Notes: a model not told the origin generated them from the sequence alone. Shown: positions 34,801 through 43,658, counted from the stretch's first letter. The stretch: 64,000 bases of DNA from Bacilli bacterium (GCA_030602345.1 JAUVZX010000003.1:22933-86932); one strand, 5' to 3'. A program made the numbers and translations.

Positions 34801-35301
34801 TCAAAATCTTCTCCAAAAGGAAGTATGTTAGCTTTTGCTAAAGATGGCAAAAAGGCAAGTAGTAAAGATATGGCTAGAATGTTAATGGCCTATCCACATG
34901 TATATGTTGCCCAAGTAAATATTGGAGCTAATCCAATGCAATTATTGAAAACTTTAAAAGAAGCTGCAGCATATGATGGCCCTTCAGTAGTAATCGCGTA
35001 TACTCCTTGTATTGCGCATGGAATAGATGGAGGATTAGAAAATAGTTTAGAGCATGAAAAAAATGCTACTAAATGTGGATTCTTTCCAATTTTCAGATAT
35101 AATCCTGTCGAAAAGAAGTTTTATTTAGATTCTAAAGAAGTCAATTTTGATTTATATATAGATTTCTTAAATACACAGAGACGATTTAAAATGCTAAAAG
35201 CGGTCAATGAAGAAAAAGCTAATCAATTATTTGAAGAGCAAAAAGAAACAGCGATTGAAAGATTTAATTATTATAAAGAATTATCAGAAAGAAATCAGTA
35301 A
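31897..35301 (+). CDS. nifJ: Pyruvate:ferredoxin (flavodoxin) oxidoreductase
   Basis: 1134 residues, a single-chain PFOR. Domain order: PYR-type TPP domain from the N-terminus (G-I-Y-P-I-T-P-S-S-T-M-A), transketolase-C-like domain II, gamma domain, a two-cluster ferredoxin domain (C-I-Q-C-N-L-C-S-F-V-C-P from ~670 and C-T-G-C-G-L-C-V-K-V-C-P from ~728), and the C-terminal PP-type TPP domain with C-A-G-C-G-E (~797) binding the proximal cluster. It converts pyruvate and CoA to acetyl-CoA, CO2 and reduced ferredoxin and is oxygen-sensitive, so it indicates anaerobic metabolism. Confidence 0.97.
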   Translation: MKKKTLDGNTACAKTAYLFTEIAGIYPITPSSTMAEHVDELSALGFKNAFGNTVKVYDMQSEAGAAGFVHGALQSGVLASTYTASQGLLLMIPNMYKIAGEMLPFVMHVAARSLSTHALSIMGDHQDIYSARQTGFAFLASSNPEEAGHMAAISHLSTITSSIPFLHFFDGFRTSHEIQNVNLLELKDIENLIDKESLNKFRKRSLSPLNPVTRGMAQNDDIYFQATEVRNQNYTDTIDIVDNYMKKINKVANTNYQLFNYYGHEEAENIIVAMGSVCETIKETIDDLNKKDYKVGLIQVHLYRPFSISHLQKVIPNTVKNIAVLDRTKEHGSIGEPLYLDVLSALKDDNYKIIGGRYGLSSKNTAPKEIKAVYDNLLGEQKNNFTIGIEDDVTNLSLKTEDYKVLNHDQFLFYGYGSDGMISSSKSILKILGDRYQKNIQGYFQYDSKKSGSITASHIRVSDNNITSTYYVDSPKLIFITKDSYLNAFNPLENIEENGIVVVNTNLSLNEFLSLLNDKIKSIIINKKIRLYIIDASKLAKECGIKDKLSTIFASIFFKLTDYINFEDAKNLLKEEVEIDYFKRDDIILSNKKVIDEAVNHLKKINLEKEIVIFEDKETDFLNIINTRKGDELKVSDFLDKKDGTFVAGTTKTEKRNIADAVPSYDFENCIQCNLCSFVCPHAVIRPFLLDEKEYKNAPLEVQKRCTRPMKPNLKEYYYTIGISALDCTGCGLCVKVCPGKGGNKALNFKDVVDEYIKKEGRVSDYLFNEVTDKNVEIKTVKSSQFSSPKFEFSGACAGCGETPYIKLLTQLFGKNMVIANATGCSSIYGGSMPSTPYTVPWASSLFEDNAEYGYGMLMGYKVKQEKVKNIIENNMDNSNHELFKKWLENYNDYEITKEVYDNLDENIPDELKELKEDLIKKTVWTIGGDGWAYDIGFGGIDHVVSTNEDINILVLDTQVYSNTGGQVSKSSPKGSMLAFAKDGKKASSKDMARMLMAYPHVYVAQVNIGANPMQLLKTLKEAAAYDGPSVVIAYTPCIAHGIDGGLENSLEHEKNATKCGFFPIFRYNPVEKKFYLDSKEVNFDLYIDFLNTQRRFKMLKAVNEEKANQLFEEQKETAIERFNYYKELSERNQ

Positions 35302-35341
35302 TGATTTCTTTTAATTTATAGTTTTTTTATTCATTTATAAA

Positions 35342-35350
35342 TGCTATAAT
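35342..35350 (+). promoter_or_regulatory. Extended -10 promoter of herA-like gene
   Basis: TGCTATAAT, ending 16 nt before the ATG at 35367. Confidence 0.6.
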
Positions 35351-35366
35351 GAAAATAGGTGATAAT

Positions 35367-37142
35367 ATGTTTGGAAAAATAATCAGTATTGAAGGAAATA
35401 TGGTGCATGTCGAAGTTACTCCAGAAGCATCAACAGTTAAGAATTTTATTAACTCTTATGTTGCTATTGAAGAACCTGGACATATAACTATTGGAGAAGT
35501 AACGGATATTATAAGAGGCGTTGCTTATGTTAATATTTTAGGAGAAATTCATTCTAGTAAATTTGTTTTTGGTGTAGTTAGAAAACCATCTTTCGCAGGA
35601 AAAACAAGATTAGTTCCGAAAGAATTAGTAAGTAAAATAATCAGTATTGATGATTTTGATGAAAGAAAAGATTTACATTTGGGAACAAGTACTGTCTATG
35701 AGGGAGTAAATGTTGGAGTAAATATAAATCAATTTTTCAGTAATCATTTTGCTATATTTGGTTCTACAGGAAGCGGTAAGTCTAGTAGCGTTGCTCGTAT
35801 TTTTCAAAATCTTTTTGAAAAAGAAGGTGCTTCTGCTAAAAATGCAACCATCTTTATTTTTGATGCATATGGTGAATACCATTCAGCATTTAAAAATATA
35901 AATGAAAAAAATCCGGACATTCATTTTAAATCGTATACAACAGCACTTGAGTTTGCTGATTCAGAAATATTAAAAATACCTCTTTGGTTATTGTCTGTTG
36001 ATGATATTGCTCTTCTTCTAGGAGCTGAAAAACATAGTCAAATACCAATAATCGAAAAAGCAATGAAATTAGTAACTATCTTCGGTAGAGATGAAGATAT
36101 GGTTATCAAACATAAAAATGATATAATTTCGCGAGCTATACTAGATATTTTATCTTCAGGAAGACCTCCTGCTCAAATAAGAGACCAAGTATTCTCAGTA
36201 CTTTCATATTATAATACGAAAGAATTAAGTTTAGATTCACTCATTTTTCAACCCGGATACACAAGACCAGTTAAACAGTGTTTATTGATCGATGCTTCAG
36301 GTAAAATAAGAGATATGGAATTATTGACTAATTACTTTGAGAGTCATTTAACTGATGATTTAGAATTGCATTTGCCAGATGGATCATTTAAATATACTTT
36401 AAAAGACTTAAAAGATGCATTTGATTTTGCTTTAATATCAGAAGGTGCTTTGAAAAGTGAAAAAGTATATGATGAAGCAAATATTCTAAAAGTTAGAATG
36501 CATGGATTAGTTAATAGTGACTATAGTAAGTTTTTTGAAGTTGATGAATTCATGACTAAAGAAAGATTTATTTCAGATTTAATGATCGGATATGGTGGAA
36601 AGGCTCAAATAATCAATTTCAATATTAACTATATTGATGATCGTTTTGCTAAAACAATTGTCAAAATATATTCAAAAATGATTTTTGATTACTCTAAATC
36701 TTTAGAAGATAGAGCTTCAGTGCCAATTCATATTGTTTTAGAAGAAGCACATAGATATGTTCAAAATGATAACGATATTTTCTTATTAGGATATAATATT
36801 TTTGATCGTATCACTAAAGAAGGAAGAAAATATGGAGTGTTATTAGGGTTAATATCACAAAGACCATCAGAGTTATCAGAAACTTCAATTTCTCAATGTA
36901 ATAATTTCTTAATATTTAAAATGTTACATCCAAAAGATGTTGATTATATTAGAGAAATGGTTCCTAATATTACTAATGAAGTAATGAATAAATTAAGAAT
37001 TTTACAACCGGGAACATGTGTTGCTTTCGGTAATGCATTTAAAGTTCCAATTATTATATATTTCCAAATGCCAGACCCTGCTCCAACAAGTAGCAGTGCT
37101 AATATAAGTGGTGCTTGGTTCGAAAAAAAAGTTATTGATTAA
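35367..37142 (+). CDS. HerA-like ATPase (DUF87 domain)
   Basis: 591 residues. An N-terminal beta-barrel (HAS-barrel, to ~90) is followed by a RecA/FtsK-type ATPase with Walker A G-S-T-G-S-G-K-S-S (132-140), Walker B I-H-I-V-L-E-E-A-H and an arginine-finger-type segment (S-Q-R-P-S-E-L). This is the layout of HerA, the archaeal end-resection translocase, which also occurs in many Firmicutes. Its usual partner, the NurA nuclease, is not adjacent. The ATG at 35349 lies in the -10 box, so 35367 is used. Converges on the radical SAM gene, with which it overlaps by 4 nt. Confidence 0.85.
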   Translation: MFGKIISIEGNMVHVEVTPEASTVKNFINSYVAIEEPGHITIGEVTDIIRGVAYVNILGEIHSSKFVFGVVRKPSFAGKTRLVPKELVSKIISIDDFDERKDLHLGTSTVYEGVNVGVNINQFFSNHFAIFGSTGSGKSSSVARIFQNLFEKEGASAKNATIFIFDAYGEYHSAFKNINEKNPDIHFKSYTTALEFADSEILKIPLWLLSVDDIALLLGAEKHSQIPIIEKAMKLVTIFGRDEDMVIKHKNDIISRAILDILSSGRPPAQIRDQVFSVLSYYNTKELSLDSLIFQPGYTRPVKQCLLIDASGKIRDMELLTNYFESHLTDDLELHLPDGSFKYTLKDLKDAFDFALISEGALKSEKVYDEANILKVRMHGLVNSDYSKFFEVDEFMTKERFISDLMIGYGGKAQIINFNINYIDDRFAKTIVKIYSKMIFDYSKSLEDRASVPIHIVLEEAHRYVQNDNDIFLLGYNIFDRITKEGRKYGVLLGLISQRPSELSETSISQCNNFLIFKMLHPKDVDYIREMVPNITNEVMNKLRILQPGTCVAFGNAFKVPIIIYFQMPDPAPTSSSANISGAWFEKKVID

Positions 37143-38077
37143 TAACTTTTTTTCATACCTTGATAAGAATCTCTTCTTTTTAATTCTTTATCTATATCAT
37201 TTAACACAACGAATTTTTTAACTAACCAATTTGGTTCAATTAAATCATCTAAATTAGGATCTCCCGTTATTCTATGAATAACTATTTTTTCGTCTAATAG
37301 TTCTAGTTGATCACAGACAATATCAATATATTCATCTTTAGCTAAGACATGAAAAGGAGACTTAACATATAATTTAGCAAGCTCAGTATCTTTTAAAACA
37401 TGTAACATATGTATTTTTATACCTTGGATATCTAATTTATTTAAATATTTAACTGTTTCTAACATCATCTCTTTAGTCTCATAAGGAAGACCATTGATGA
37501 TATGAACAATGACATTTATATTTCTTTTTCTTAATTCTTTAACCATATCCTCAAAACATTCTAGGTCATGACCACGGTTAATAAGGGCGCTTGTTTTTGA
37601 ATGAATTGTTTGAAGACCTAATTCTACATTTAAATATGTTCTTTTATTTAATTCGTCTAAATAATCTAAAACATCATCAGCAATACTATCCGGTCTAGTT
37701 CCAATGGCAAGACCAATTACACCTTCTATTTTTAATACTTCTTCATATTTTTCTTTTAATTCATCTAAAGGAGCATAAGTATTAGTGTTTGCTTGAAAAT
37801 ATGCTATATATTTACTATTTGGCCATTTATTTAATAACATGTTCTTAATATTATAAAATTGTTCAGTTAAAGATTGTCTGATATTTCCTGCAAACTCACC
37901 TGAACCACTTTCAGAACAAAAAATACAGCCCCCAAAACCTTTGGTACCATCTTTATTTGGACAAGTAAAACCACCGTTTAAACTTACCTTAAATACCTTA
38001 CTATTAAACTTATTTTTAAAATAATAGTCCAAAGTATGATATCTCTTGTTTGTATCGCTATATATAAATTTATTCAT
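37139..38077 (-). CDS. ytqA: TIGR01212-family radical SAM protein (YtqA/YhcC; candidate MnmL)
   Basis: 312 residues. It begins Y-H-T-L-D-Y-Y-F and carries the characteristic N-G-G-F-T-C-P-N-K-D-G-T-K-G segment followed by G-G-C-I-F-C-S, with the [4Fe-4S]-binding cysteines. Then come G-L-Q-T-I-H and H-I-I-N-G-L-P-Y-E-T. In B. subtilis the YtqA homologue (MnmL) takes part in making mnm5s2U in tRNA, usually next to the methylase MnmM, which is not adjacent here. The promoter places the start of transcription at or just before the ATG, and there is no Shine-Dalgarno sequence. Confidence 0.9.
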   Translation of the reverse strand: MNKFIYSDTNKRYHTLDYYFKNKFNSKVFKVSLNGGFTCPNKDGTKGFGGCIFCSESGSGEFAGNIRQSLTEQFYNIKNMLLNKWPNSKYIAYFQANTNTYAPLDELKEKYEEVLKIEGVIGLAIGTRPDSIADDVLDYLDELNKRTYLNVELGLQTIHSKTSALINRGHDLECFEDMVKELRKRNINVIVHIINGLPYETKEMMLETVKYLNKLDIQGIKIHMLHVLKDTELAKLYVKSPFHVLAKDEYIDIVCDQLELLDEKIVIHRITGDPNLDDLIEPNWLVKKFVVLNDIDKELKRRDSYQGMKKSY

Positions 38078-38083
38078 AAAATA

Positions 38084-38111
38084 AGTATATAATATTTAAA
38101 AATATAGTCAA
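38084..38111 (-). promoter_or_regulatory. Promoter of ytqA, apparently leaderless
   Basis: On the minus strand TTGACT (38111-38106), 16-bp spacer, TATACT (38089-38084), then only 6 nt to the ATG. An alternative TATTAT at 38094-38089 would still leave a leader of about 4 nt. Confidence 0.6.
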
Positions 38112-38125
38112 CTAAAATATAAATG

Positions 38126-38134
38126 TGCTATAAT
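38126..38134 (+). promoter_or_regulatory. Extended -10 promoter of the YfcC-like transporter
   Basis: TGCTATAAT, 23 nt before the ATG at 38158, with an AGGAGGG site between. Confidence 0.6.
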
Positions 38135-38157
38135 ATAAAAGACGATAGGAGGGAAAA

Positions 38158-39609
38158 ATGAAATCGTTTTTCAATTTTAAAAATAATGTAAAAGAAAACA
38201 AATTTGTTAAATTTTTTGATAGACCACTTTGGCAAATTGTAGCATTATTTTTTGTTTTATTTATAGTATTGAGTTGGGTTATGCCTGCAACTTCATATGA
38301 TGGAGCTTTTAAAAGCTTAGGAATTAAACCAGTAGGTATGTTTGATTGGTTTAGAGCGCCATTGTTAGGGCTTGAACAGAATATTGCTCTAGTATTATTC
38401 ATTCTATTTATTGGAGGATATTATGCAGTTTTAAACAAAACAGGAGCATATACTAAACTTGTTAACTTTATAGTAGAAGCTGCAAAAGATAGAAAGAAAG
38501 AATTTATTGTTTTAGTGGCAGTAATATTTGCTTTAATTTCTTCGTTAACTGCATTAAATTTGGTTATTTTCTTAGCAGTTCCATTTATAGTAGCAGTTTT
38601 ATACAAACTTGGATTTAGTAAAATTTCTACAATGTTATCTACTATTGGAGCAATTATTGTTGGTAATTTTGGTTCTATGTTCGGATTCCAAATAAATACG
38701 GCAATTAATTATGTATTTCAATTAGAAAATACAGAATTATTTTATGCTAAAGCATTGGCATTAATTGGTGGTCTAGTTATATTAGCTTTTGCTTTATGGA
38801 AAGATGAAGCTAAAACAAAACATAAAACAATACCTTTATATAAAGAACATAAAGGAAAAGAAAGAGATTTCTTACCTTTAGGTATATTATTTGATTTAGT
38901 ATTGATTCTTGCTTTGGTTTCTAATTATTCATGGCATTTTGGTTTAAGCCAAACAACACAAATATCATTCTTTGTTGATCTTCATGAAAATATCATGAAA
39001 ATGGAAATATTTGGTTTCAAAATAATGGAAGCATTACTTGGTTCAGTTAATCCAATAGGATATTGGAATTTTACAGAATTGGGTATTATTTTAGTTATAG
39101 CATCAGGATTATTAGCGTTTGTATATAATATTAAACTAAAAGAAATGGTTTACGAATTTATCGATGGTATGAAACAAATGTTAATACCAGCATTCTATGT
39201 AGCAATTAGCTTTGTAGTATTCGGATTGTTTGATTCAGTTGATCATAAACTATATTTTACTATTTTAGAATTTATAACTACAAACTTTAAAGATTCATAT
39301 TTAATGGTAGGAATTTTAGCTCCAATATTCGGAAGTTTATTCATGAATAATTTCTTCGAATATGCAGTATCATTCTTGGCAATATATGCAAATCAAACTC
39401 CAAAAGGAGATATGGCTTTAGTAGGATTGTCATCGCAAATGATTCACTCAGCTTTAATGTTGGTGATTCCTACAAGTACAATGTTATTATTAGGTCTTTC
39501 TTATTTTAAAATATCATTTGTCGAATGGTTTAAAGGTGCTAAAGACTTTATTCTACAACTATTAGCATTTGCATTTGGACTAATTGTTCTCTTGTGGCTA
39601 ATCGTATAA
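38158..39609 (+). CDS. YfcC/AbgT-type membrane transporter (ion transporter superfamily)
   Basis: 483 residues with about 11-12 membrane helices. L-F-I-G-G-Y-Y-A-V-L-N-K-T-G-A-Y is the YfcC-like signature, and the N-terminal W-V-M-P-A-T-S-Y-D-G fits the same group of the DcuC/ArsB ion transporter superfamily, which includes short-chain and dicarboxylate transporters and arginine/ornithine exchangers. A re-entrant region (S-L-T-A-L-N-L-V-I-F-L-A-V-P) occurs in both halves. The substrate is not evident and no metabolic gene is adjacent. Stands alone between its own promoter and a strong terminator. Confidence 0.8.
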   Translation: MKSFFNFKNNVKENKFVKFFDRPLWQIVALFFVLFIVLSWVMPATSYDGAFKSLGIKPVGMFDWFRAPLLGLEQNIALVLFILFIGGYYAVLNKTGAYTKLVNFIVEAAKDRKKEFIVLVAVIFALISSLTALNLVIFLAVPFIVAVLYKLGFSKISTMLSTIGAIIVGNFGSMFGFQINTAINYVFQLENTELFYAKALALIGGLVILAFALWKDEAKTKHKTIPLYKEHKGKERDFLPLGILFDLVLILALVSNYSWHFGLSQTTQISFFVDLHENIMKMEIFGFKIMEALLGSVNPIGYWNFTELGIILVIASGLLAFVYNIKLKEMVYEFIDGMKQMLIPAFYVAISFVVFGLFDSVDHKLYFTILEFITTNFKDSYLMVGILAPIFGSLFMNNFFEYAVSFLAIYANQTPKGDMALVGLSSQMIHSALMLVIPTSTMLLLGLSYFKISFVEWFKGAKDFILQLLAFAFGLIVLLWLIV

Positions 39610-39631
39610 AACTGCTAAAAGCAGTTTTTTT
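39609..39631 (+). terminator. Terminator of the YfcC-like gene
   Basis: AAACTGC/GCAGTTT, 5-nt loop, T's. Confidence 0.85.
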
Positions 39632-39632
39632 A

Positions 39633-39641
39633 TGCTATAAT
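39633..39641 (+). promoter_or_regulatory. Extended -10 promoter of the YgjP-like gene
   Basis: TGCTATAAT directly after the terminator, 16 nt before the ATG at 39658. Confidence 0.6.
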
Positions 39642-39657
39642 TTTAAGGGGAGTTATT

Positions 39658-40305
39658 ATGATATATAGTTTTGGAAACAAACAAATAAGCGTTGTATTAA
39701 AAAGAAAATTTATTAAAAAAATATATTTTAGATATAGAGAAAATAAACTTATTGTTTCTCTCCCATACTATATATCTGATAAGCATATATTAAAGTTAAT
39801 CAATAAAGAAAAAATAAAGATAGATGAACTAATAAAAAAAGGTGTCAACCAAGAAATAGATGAGTCTAAAATATGGTTAAAAGGGTCTCTTTATGATATA
39901 ATTTTTGTAGATGATGCGTCATCTTTAAGTATAAAAGACAATAAAGTTTATATTAAAAACAAGCAAAAATTAGAAAAGTATATACAAGAATTATCGATTA
40001 ATCATATAAGTAATTTATACGAGATGATTAAGAAAGAGATTAATTTAGGATACAATTATAGACTTAAATTAAGAAAAATGAAATCTAAATGGGGCGTATG
40101 TAATAATAAGAGTAAAACAATTACTCTGAACACAAGATTGATAGAGAAAGACGACGAAATAATTAAATATGTCATTATTCATGAATTATGTCATACAGTT
40201 GTTTTCAATCACTCGAAAGAATTTTGGAATGAAGTTTATAAATATTGCCCAAATTATAAAGAAATAAGAAAAAGAATGAGGAGGACGAATGAAGAAATTA
40301 TTTAA
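39658..40305 (+). CDS. YgjP-like metallopeptidase (DUF45/M48-type)
   Basis: 215 residues. The catalytic zinc motif is H-E-L-C-H (175-179). Before it lies the family's K-W-G-V-C-N-N-K-S-K-T-I-T-L-N strand, and after it the H-S-K-E-F-W segment with the third zinc ligand. YgjP/WLM-like peptidases are broadly conserved with few assigned substrates. The gene overlaps the M23 peptidase start by 17 nt, so the two are translated together. Confidence 0.88.
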   Translation: MIYSFGNKQISVVLKRKFIKKIYFRYRENKLIVSLPYYISDKHILKLINKEKIKIDELIKKGVNQEIDESKIWLKGSLYDIIFVDDASSLSIKDNKVYIKNKQKLEKYIQELSINHISNLYEMIKKEINLGYNYRLKLRKMKSKWGVCNNKSKTITLNTRLIEKDDEIIKYVIIHELCHTVVFNHSKEFWNEVYKYCPNYKEIRKRMRRTNEEII

Positions 40306-41500
40306 TATATTTTTAATATTATCTTTATTGTTGCCGAGTTTAATGTTTCCTACGACTGTCGATGGTAAAACATTGAGACAAATGGAAAATGAATTAAATA
40401 AGTTAGAAGCGGAGTATAAATCTAATCAACAAACTCAGGCTTTAACGACACAACAAATAAAAAATACTCATCAAAATATTGCCAAAACAAATAATGATAT
40501 TTCTGCAGCAGGAGAAGCCATTATCCAGTTAGAAAAAGACATTAAAAACTTGGAAGAAGAAATTTTAGATAAAGATAAAGAAATAAAAGATTTGATGAAC
40601 TTTGTCCAAATTGCAAATGGTGAATTAGCTTATCTAGAATATGCTTTTGGAGCTAAATCTTTTACCGATTTTATATATAGAATTGCTGTCTCTGAACAGT
40701 TGGCAAATCATAACCAAGAGTTAATGAAAAGCTATAATCAAATGATTGTGGATAATGATAAAAGAATTATGGATTTAGATAAGAAGACGAGAGAATTAGA
40801 GCAGAAGCAAATAGATTTAGAAAAACAAATTAAGAGTTTAGGTTCTAAACTATCGGAGTTAAATGAAGTTCATGTTTCAATTGAAGAAGAAATCAAATTA
40901 CAAAGAGCATCAATTAAGCTTTATCGTGATTTAGGTTGTAAATTAGATGAAGATATATCTTTATGTGGAAGAAATGTTTTACCTCCAGGAACAGCATTTT
41001 TTAGACCAGTTGTTTCGGGTAGAGTAACAAGTGAATTTGGTATGAGATTTCATCCAACTCAAAATAAATGGAAACTACACGCTGGAACAGACCTTGGTAC
41101 TACTTATGCGACAAACGTTCCCATTTATGCAGCTGCAGAAGGAATGGTAGTAGCACTTTCTCATAAAAGTTCATGTGGTGGAAATATTGTCTATATTCAC
41201 CATAATGTGAATGGTAAAACGTATACTACGATGTATGCTCATCTTCGCTCAATTCATGTCACACCAAAGCAAATTGTAGATAGAAATACAGTTATAGGTA
41301 TTATGGGTGGAGATAAAGAAACGCAAACTTGGGATAAATGTACTACAGGATTACATTTACATTTTCAAATTGCAACAGGATTATACTTGAAAGACTATTC
41401 TAATTATTCAACATTTACATCTAGAAGTTTTAATTCTAGACAAATAATTAATATACCTAAGGGAAATGCTTGGTTTAGTGATAGATGGACAAAATATTAA
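40289..41500 (+). CDS. M23-family murein peptidase with coiled coil (EnvC/LytM type)
   Basis: 403 residues. Signal peptide (to ~26), a long coiled coil (~27-215) with two Cys at its end (C-K-L-D ... C-G), then a LytM domain with F-G-M-R-F-H-P, H-A-G-T-D-L-G (metal His and Asp) and G-L-H-L-H-F (catalytic His and metal His). All four zinc and catalytic positions are present, so it should be an active endopeptidase, probably for daughter-cell separation. The start follows G-A-G-G-A-G-G-A-C. Terminator after the stop. Confidence 0.93.
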   Translation: MKKLFNIFLILSLLLPSLMFPTTVDGKTLRQMENELNKLEAEYKSNQQTQALTTQQIKNTHQNIAKTNNDISAAGEAIIQLEKDIKNLEEEILDKDKEIKDLMNFVQIANGELAYLEYAFGAKSFTDFIYRIAVSEQLANHNQELMKSYNQMIVDNDKRIMDLDKKTRELEQKQIDLEKQIKSLGSKLSELNEVHVSIEEEIKLQRASIKLYRDLGCKLDEDISLCGRNVLPPGTAFFRPVVSGRVTSEFGMRFHPTQNKWKLHAGTDLGTTYATNVPIYAAAEGMVVALSHKSSCGGNIVYIHHNVNGKTYTTMYAHLRSIHVTPKQIVDRNTVIGIMGGDKETQTWDKCTTGLHLHFQIATGLYLKDYSNYSTFTSRSFNSRQIINIPKGNAWFSDRWTKY

Positions 41501-41529
41501 AAGCAATAGACATAATCTATTGCTTTTTT
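41499..41529 (+). terminator. Terminator of ygjP-M23
   Basis: AAAAGCAATAGA/TCTATTGCTTTT, 5-nt loop, T's. Confidence 0.9.
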
Positions 41530-41531
41530 AT

Positions 41532-41560
41532 TTGATAAAAAAGTATAAATGAGTTATAAT
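41532..41560 (+). promoter_or_regulatory. Promoter of the lipoprotein-flippase pair
   Basis: TTGATA (41532-41537) and TATAAT (41555-41560) with a 17-bp spacer; the -10 ends 15 nt before the ATG. Confidence 0.8.
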
Positions 41561-41575
41561 TTATGTGGTGATTTT

Positions 41576-42004
41576 ATGAAAAAATCTATAATATTTTTAG
41601 TTTTCTTTTTAATTGGATGTACTAATGTAGAAGAAGTAAAATATAATAGTTATATTAAAAAAATAAATGAAATAAAGGAATACAATGAAGTTGTAGATTA
41701 CAATTTAGAATTATTTCATTTTAATCATGAAGGAACATTAATTTATCAAGTTATAATTGATGAAGTTAGTGTAAATATGGAAAACATTGAGATGATAGTC
41801 ACTCATAATCACAGCACCACAGATATGTTTCCTAGTATTGGTATTTTTGATGAAAAACCAAATTTAAAAATTAATAATAGTCCTAAGGGAATTAATTTAG
41901 TGGGATATATAGAAAACTATGATCAAAATAATGTCACTTTTAAAATAATGGTAAAATACAATAGTATTACTAACTATCACACAATAGAATCGGAGCAAGT
42001 ATGA
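41576..42004 (+). CDS. Small lipoprotein upstream of the flippase
   Basis: 142 residues. Lipoprotein signal with lipobox F-L-I-G-C (Cys ~16). The mature part is beta-rich with a H-N-H-S-T-T-D segment and no family I recognise. The ATG at 41549 precedes the -10 box, so 41576 is the start, behind a GGTGAT site. It overlaps the flippase gene by ATGA, which suggests coupled expression, though a shared function is inference. Confidence 0.72.
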   Translation: MKKSIIFLVFFLIGCTNVEEVKYNSYIKKINEIKEYNEVVDYNLELFHFNHEGTLIYQVIIDEVSVNMENIEMIVTHNHSTTDMFPSIGIFDEKPNLKINNSPKGINLVGYIENYDQNNVTFKIMVKYNSITNYHTIESEQV

Positions 42005-43641
42005 AAAAGAATAGTTTTATTGAAGGAGCAATGGTAGCAACAATTGGTGTTGTTATATCTAAGATAATTGGTTTAATATATGTAATACCATTCGTATATA
42101 TGATTGGAGTTACTGGAGGAGCTTTATATAGTTATGGATATTCTATATATGCTGTATTTTTGAGTTTATCATCGCCAGGAATACCTGTCGCTATGTCAAA
42201 ACTTATCAGTGAATATAACGAATTAGAATATTATCATACTAAAGAAAGAGCATATAAAATAGGATCGATTATCATGGTAATAATGAGTGTTATTTTATTT
42301 GCTGTTACGTTTATTTTTGCAGAACAGTGGGCTTATTTCATGATTGGAGATGCAACAGGAGGCAATACAATCCAAGATATAGCAGTTGTTATTAGAACTG
42401 TTTCGACAGCCTTGCTTATCGTTCCTTTTTTAGGGGTTACAAGAGGTTATTTAAATGGTCAAAAATATATGACTCCTGGAAGTGTCTCTAATGTTATTGA
42501 ACAAATAGTGAGAGTTTTTATTTTATTAACAGGAACATATTTAGCGATATATATTTTAAAAGTTCCAATGAGATATGCAATTAGTATCGCTATCTTTGGA
42601 GCCACTATAGGGGCTTTAGTAGCTTATCTATATTTAAATAAAAAAATAAAACAAAATAAAGAATTATTAAATCAGCATAGTGAAATGAAAGAAGAGGAAA
42701 AATCAATAACTAATAAAGAACTAGTATTTAAAGTTATTAAATATGCAATTCCTTTCATATTAATAAACTTCACTATGGCTGCAACAGCTTCAGTAGATAC
42801 TTTTACAATTGTAAAAGCATTAACTAGTTTAAATTATGATATTTTAAGTGTGGAAACAGCTTTTGGAGTTATTACTAATTGGGGAACCAAAATTAATGCT
42901 ATTCCAGTATCGGTAGTTATAGGAATAGTAGCAAGCTTAATACCAAATTTAGCAAGTGGCTTTGTTAAAAGAAATAATCAAGATGTTAGTAGAAAAATAA
43001 ATCAAACTATTCAATTGTTGTTATTTTTAACCTTGCCAATGTCAATTGGATTGTTTTTATTAGCTCAACCTGTTTGGACATTCTTTTATGGTTATAATCA
43101 ATTAAGTATTGATATTTATCGTCTATATACGATTCTACCAATTACAGTTTCATTTGCAATTGTCTTAATTAACGCAATGCAATCAATAAATAAAACTAAA
43201 ACATCTCTAACATTTCTATTAGTTTGGTTGTTAGGTAAAATGTTTTTTAACACTCCCGCGATGATATTATTGCATAACATGGGAATTCCAGCTTATTATG
43301 GAGCTTTATTGACTAGTGTTATATCGCAAGTGATAATAGTAATAGGTATGCTAATAGCATTTAAAAAATATGTTCACATATCATATAAAACATCTTTAAA
43401 ACCGATAATGAAAATAAGCTTATTTTCATTAGTAATGACTATTGCTATATTATTAGTTAGCTTAGTTTATCCGATTACCGCTACAACAAGAACATTTGCA
43501 GCTATCCAATCGATATTTTATACTGTTTTAGGAGCAGTTGTATATTTAACTATTTCATATAAGACAGGACTTATTAATGATATATTTGGTAAAACATTGA
43601 TCGATAGAGTATTAATCAAATTAAAACTAAAAAAGAAATAG
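42001..43641 (+). CDS. murJ: Lipid II flippase, MurJ of YtgP type
   Basis: 546 residues with 14 predicted membrane helices. It matches the polysaccharide-transporter/SpoVB-YtgP branch of the MOP superfamily: N-S-F-I-E-G-A near the N-terminus, P-G-I-P-V-A-M-S-K-L-I-S-E-Y, and R-G-Y-L-N-G-Q-K-Y-M-T-P. YtgP/MurJ of Bacilli moves lipid II across the membrane during wall synthesis. The paralogue SpoVB is similar, so the vegetative role is probable rather than certain. Confidence 0.88.
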   Translation: MKKNSFIEGAMVATIGVVISKIIGLIYVIPFVYMIGVTGGALYSYGYSIYAVFLSLSSPGIPVAMSKLISEYNELEYYHTKERAYKIGSIIMVIMSVILFAVTFIFAEQWAYFMIGDATGGNTIQDIAVVIRTVSTALLIVPFLGVTRGYLNGQKYMTPGSVSNVIEQIVRVFILLTGTYLAIYILKVPMRYAISIAIFGATIGALVAYLYLNKKIKQNKELLNQHSEMKEEEKSITNKELVFKVIKYAIPFILINFTMAATASVDTFTIVKALTSLNYDILSVETAFGVITNWGTKINAIPVSVVIGIVASLIPNLASGFVKRNNQDVSRKINQTIQLLLFLTLPMSIGLFLLAQPVWTFFYGYNQLSIDIYRLYTILPITVSFAIVLINAMQSINKTKTSLTFLLVWLLGKMFFNTPAMILLHNMGIPAYYGALLTSVISQVIIVIGMLIAFKKYVHISYKTSLKPIMKISLFSLVMTIAILLVSLVYPITATTRTFAAIQSIFYTVLGAVVYLTISYKTGLINDIFGKTLIDRVLIKLKLKKK

Positions 43642-43658
43642 ATTTATTTCTTTTTTTT
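43631..43658 (+). terminator. Terminator of murJ
   Basis: AAAAGAAATA/TATTTCTTTT with a GATT loop and T's; the stop codon is inside the stem. Confidence 0.85.
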
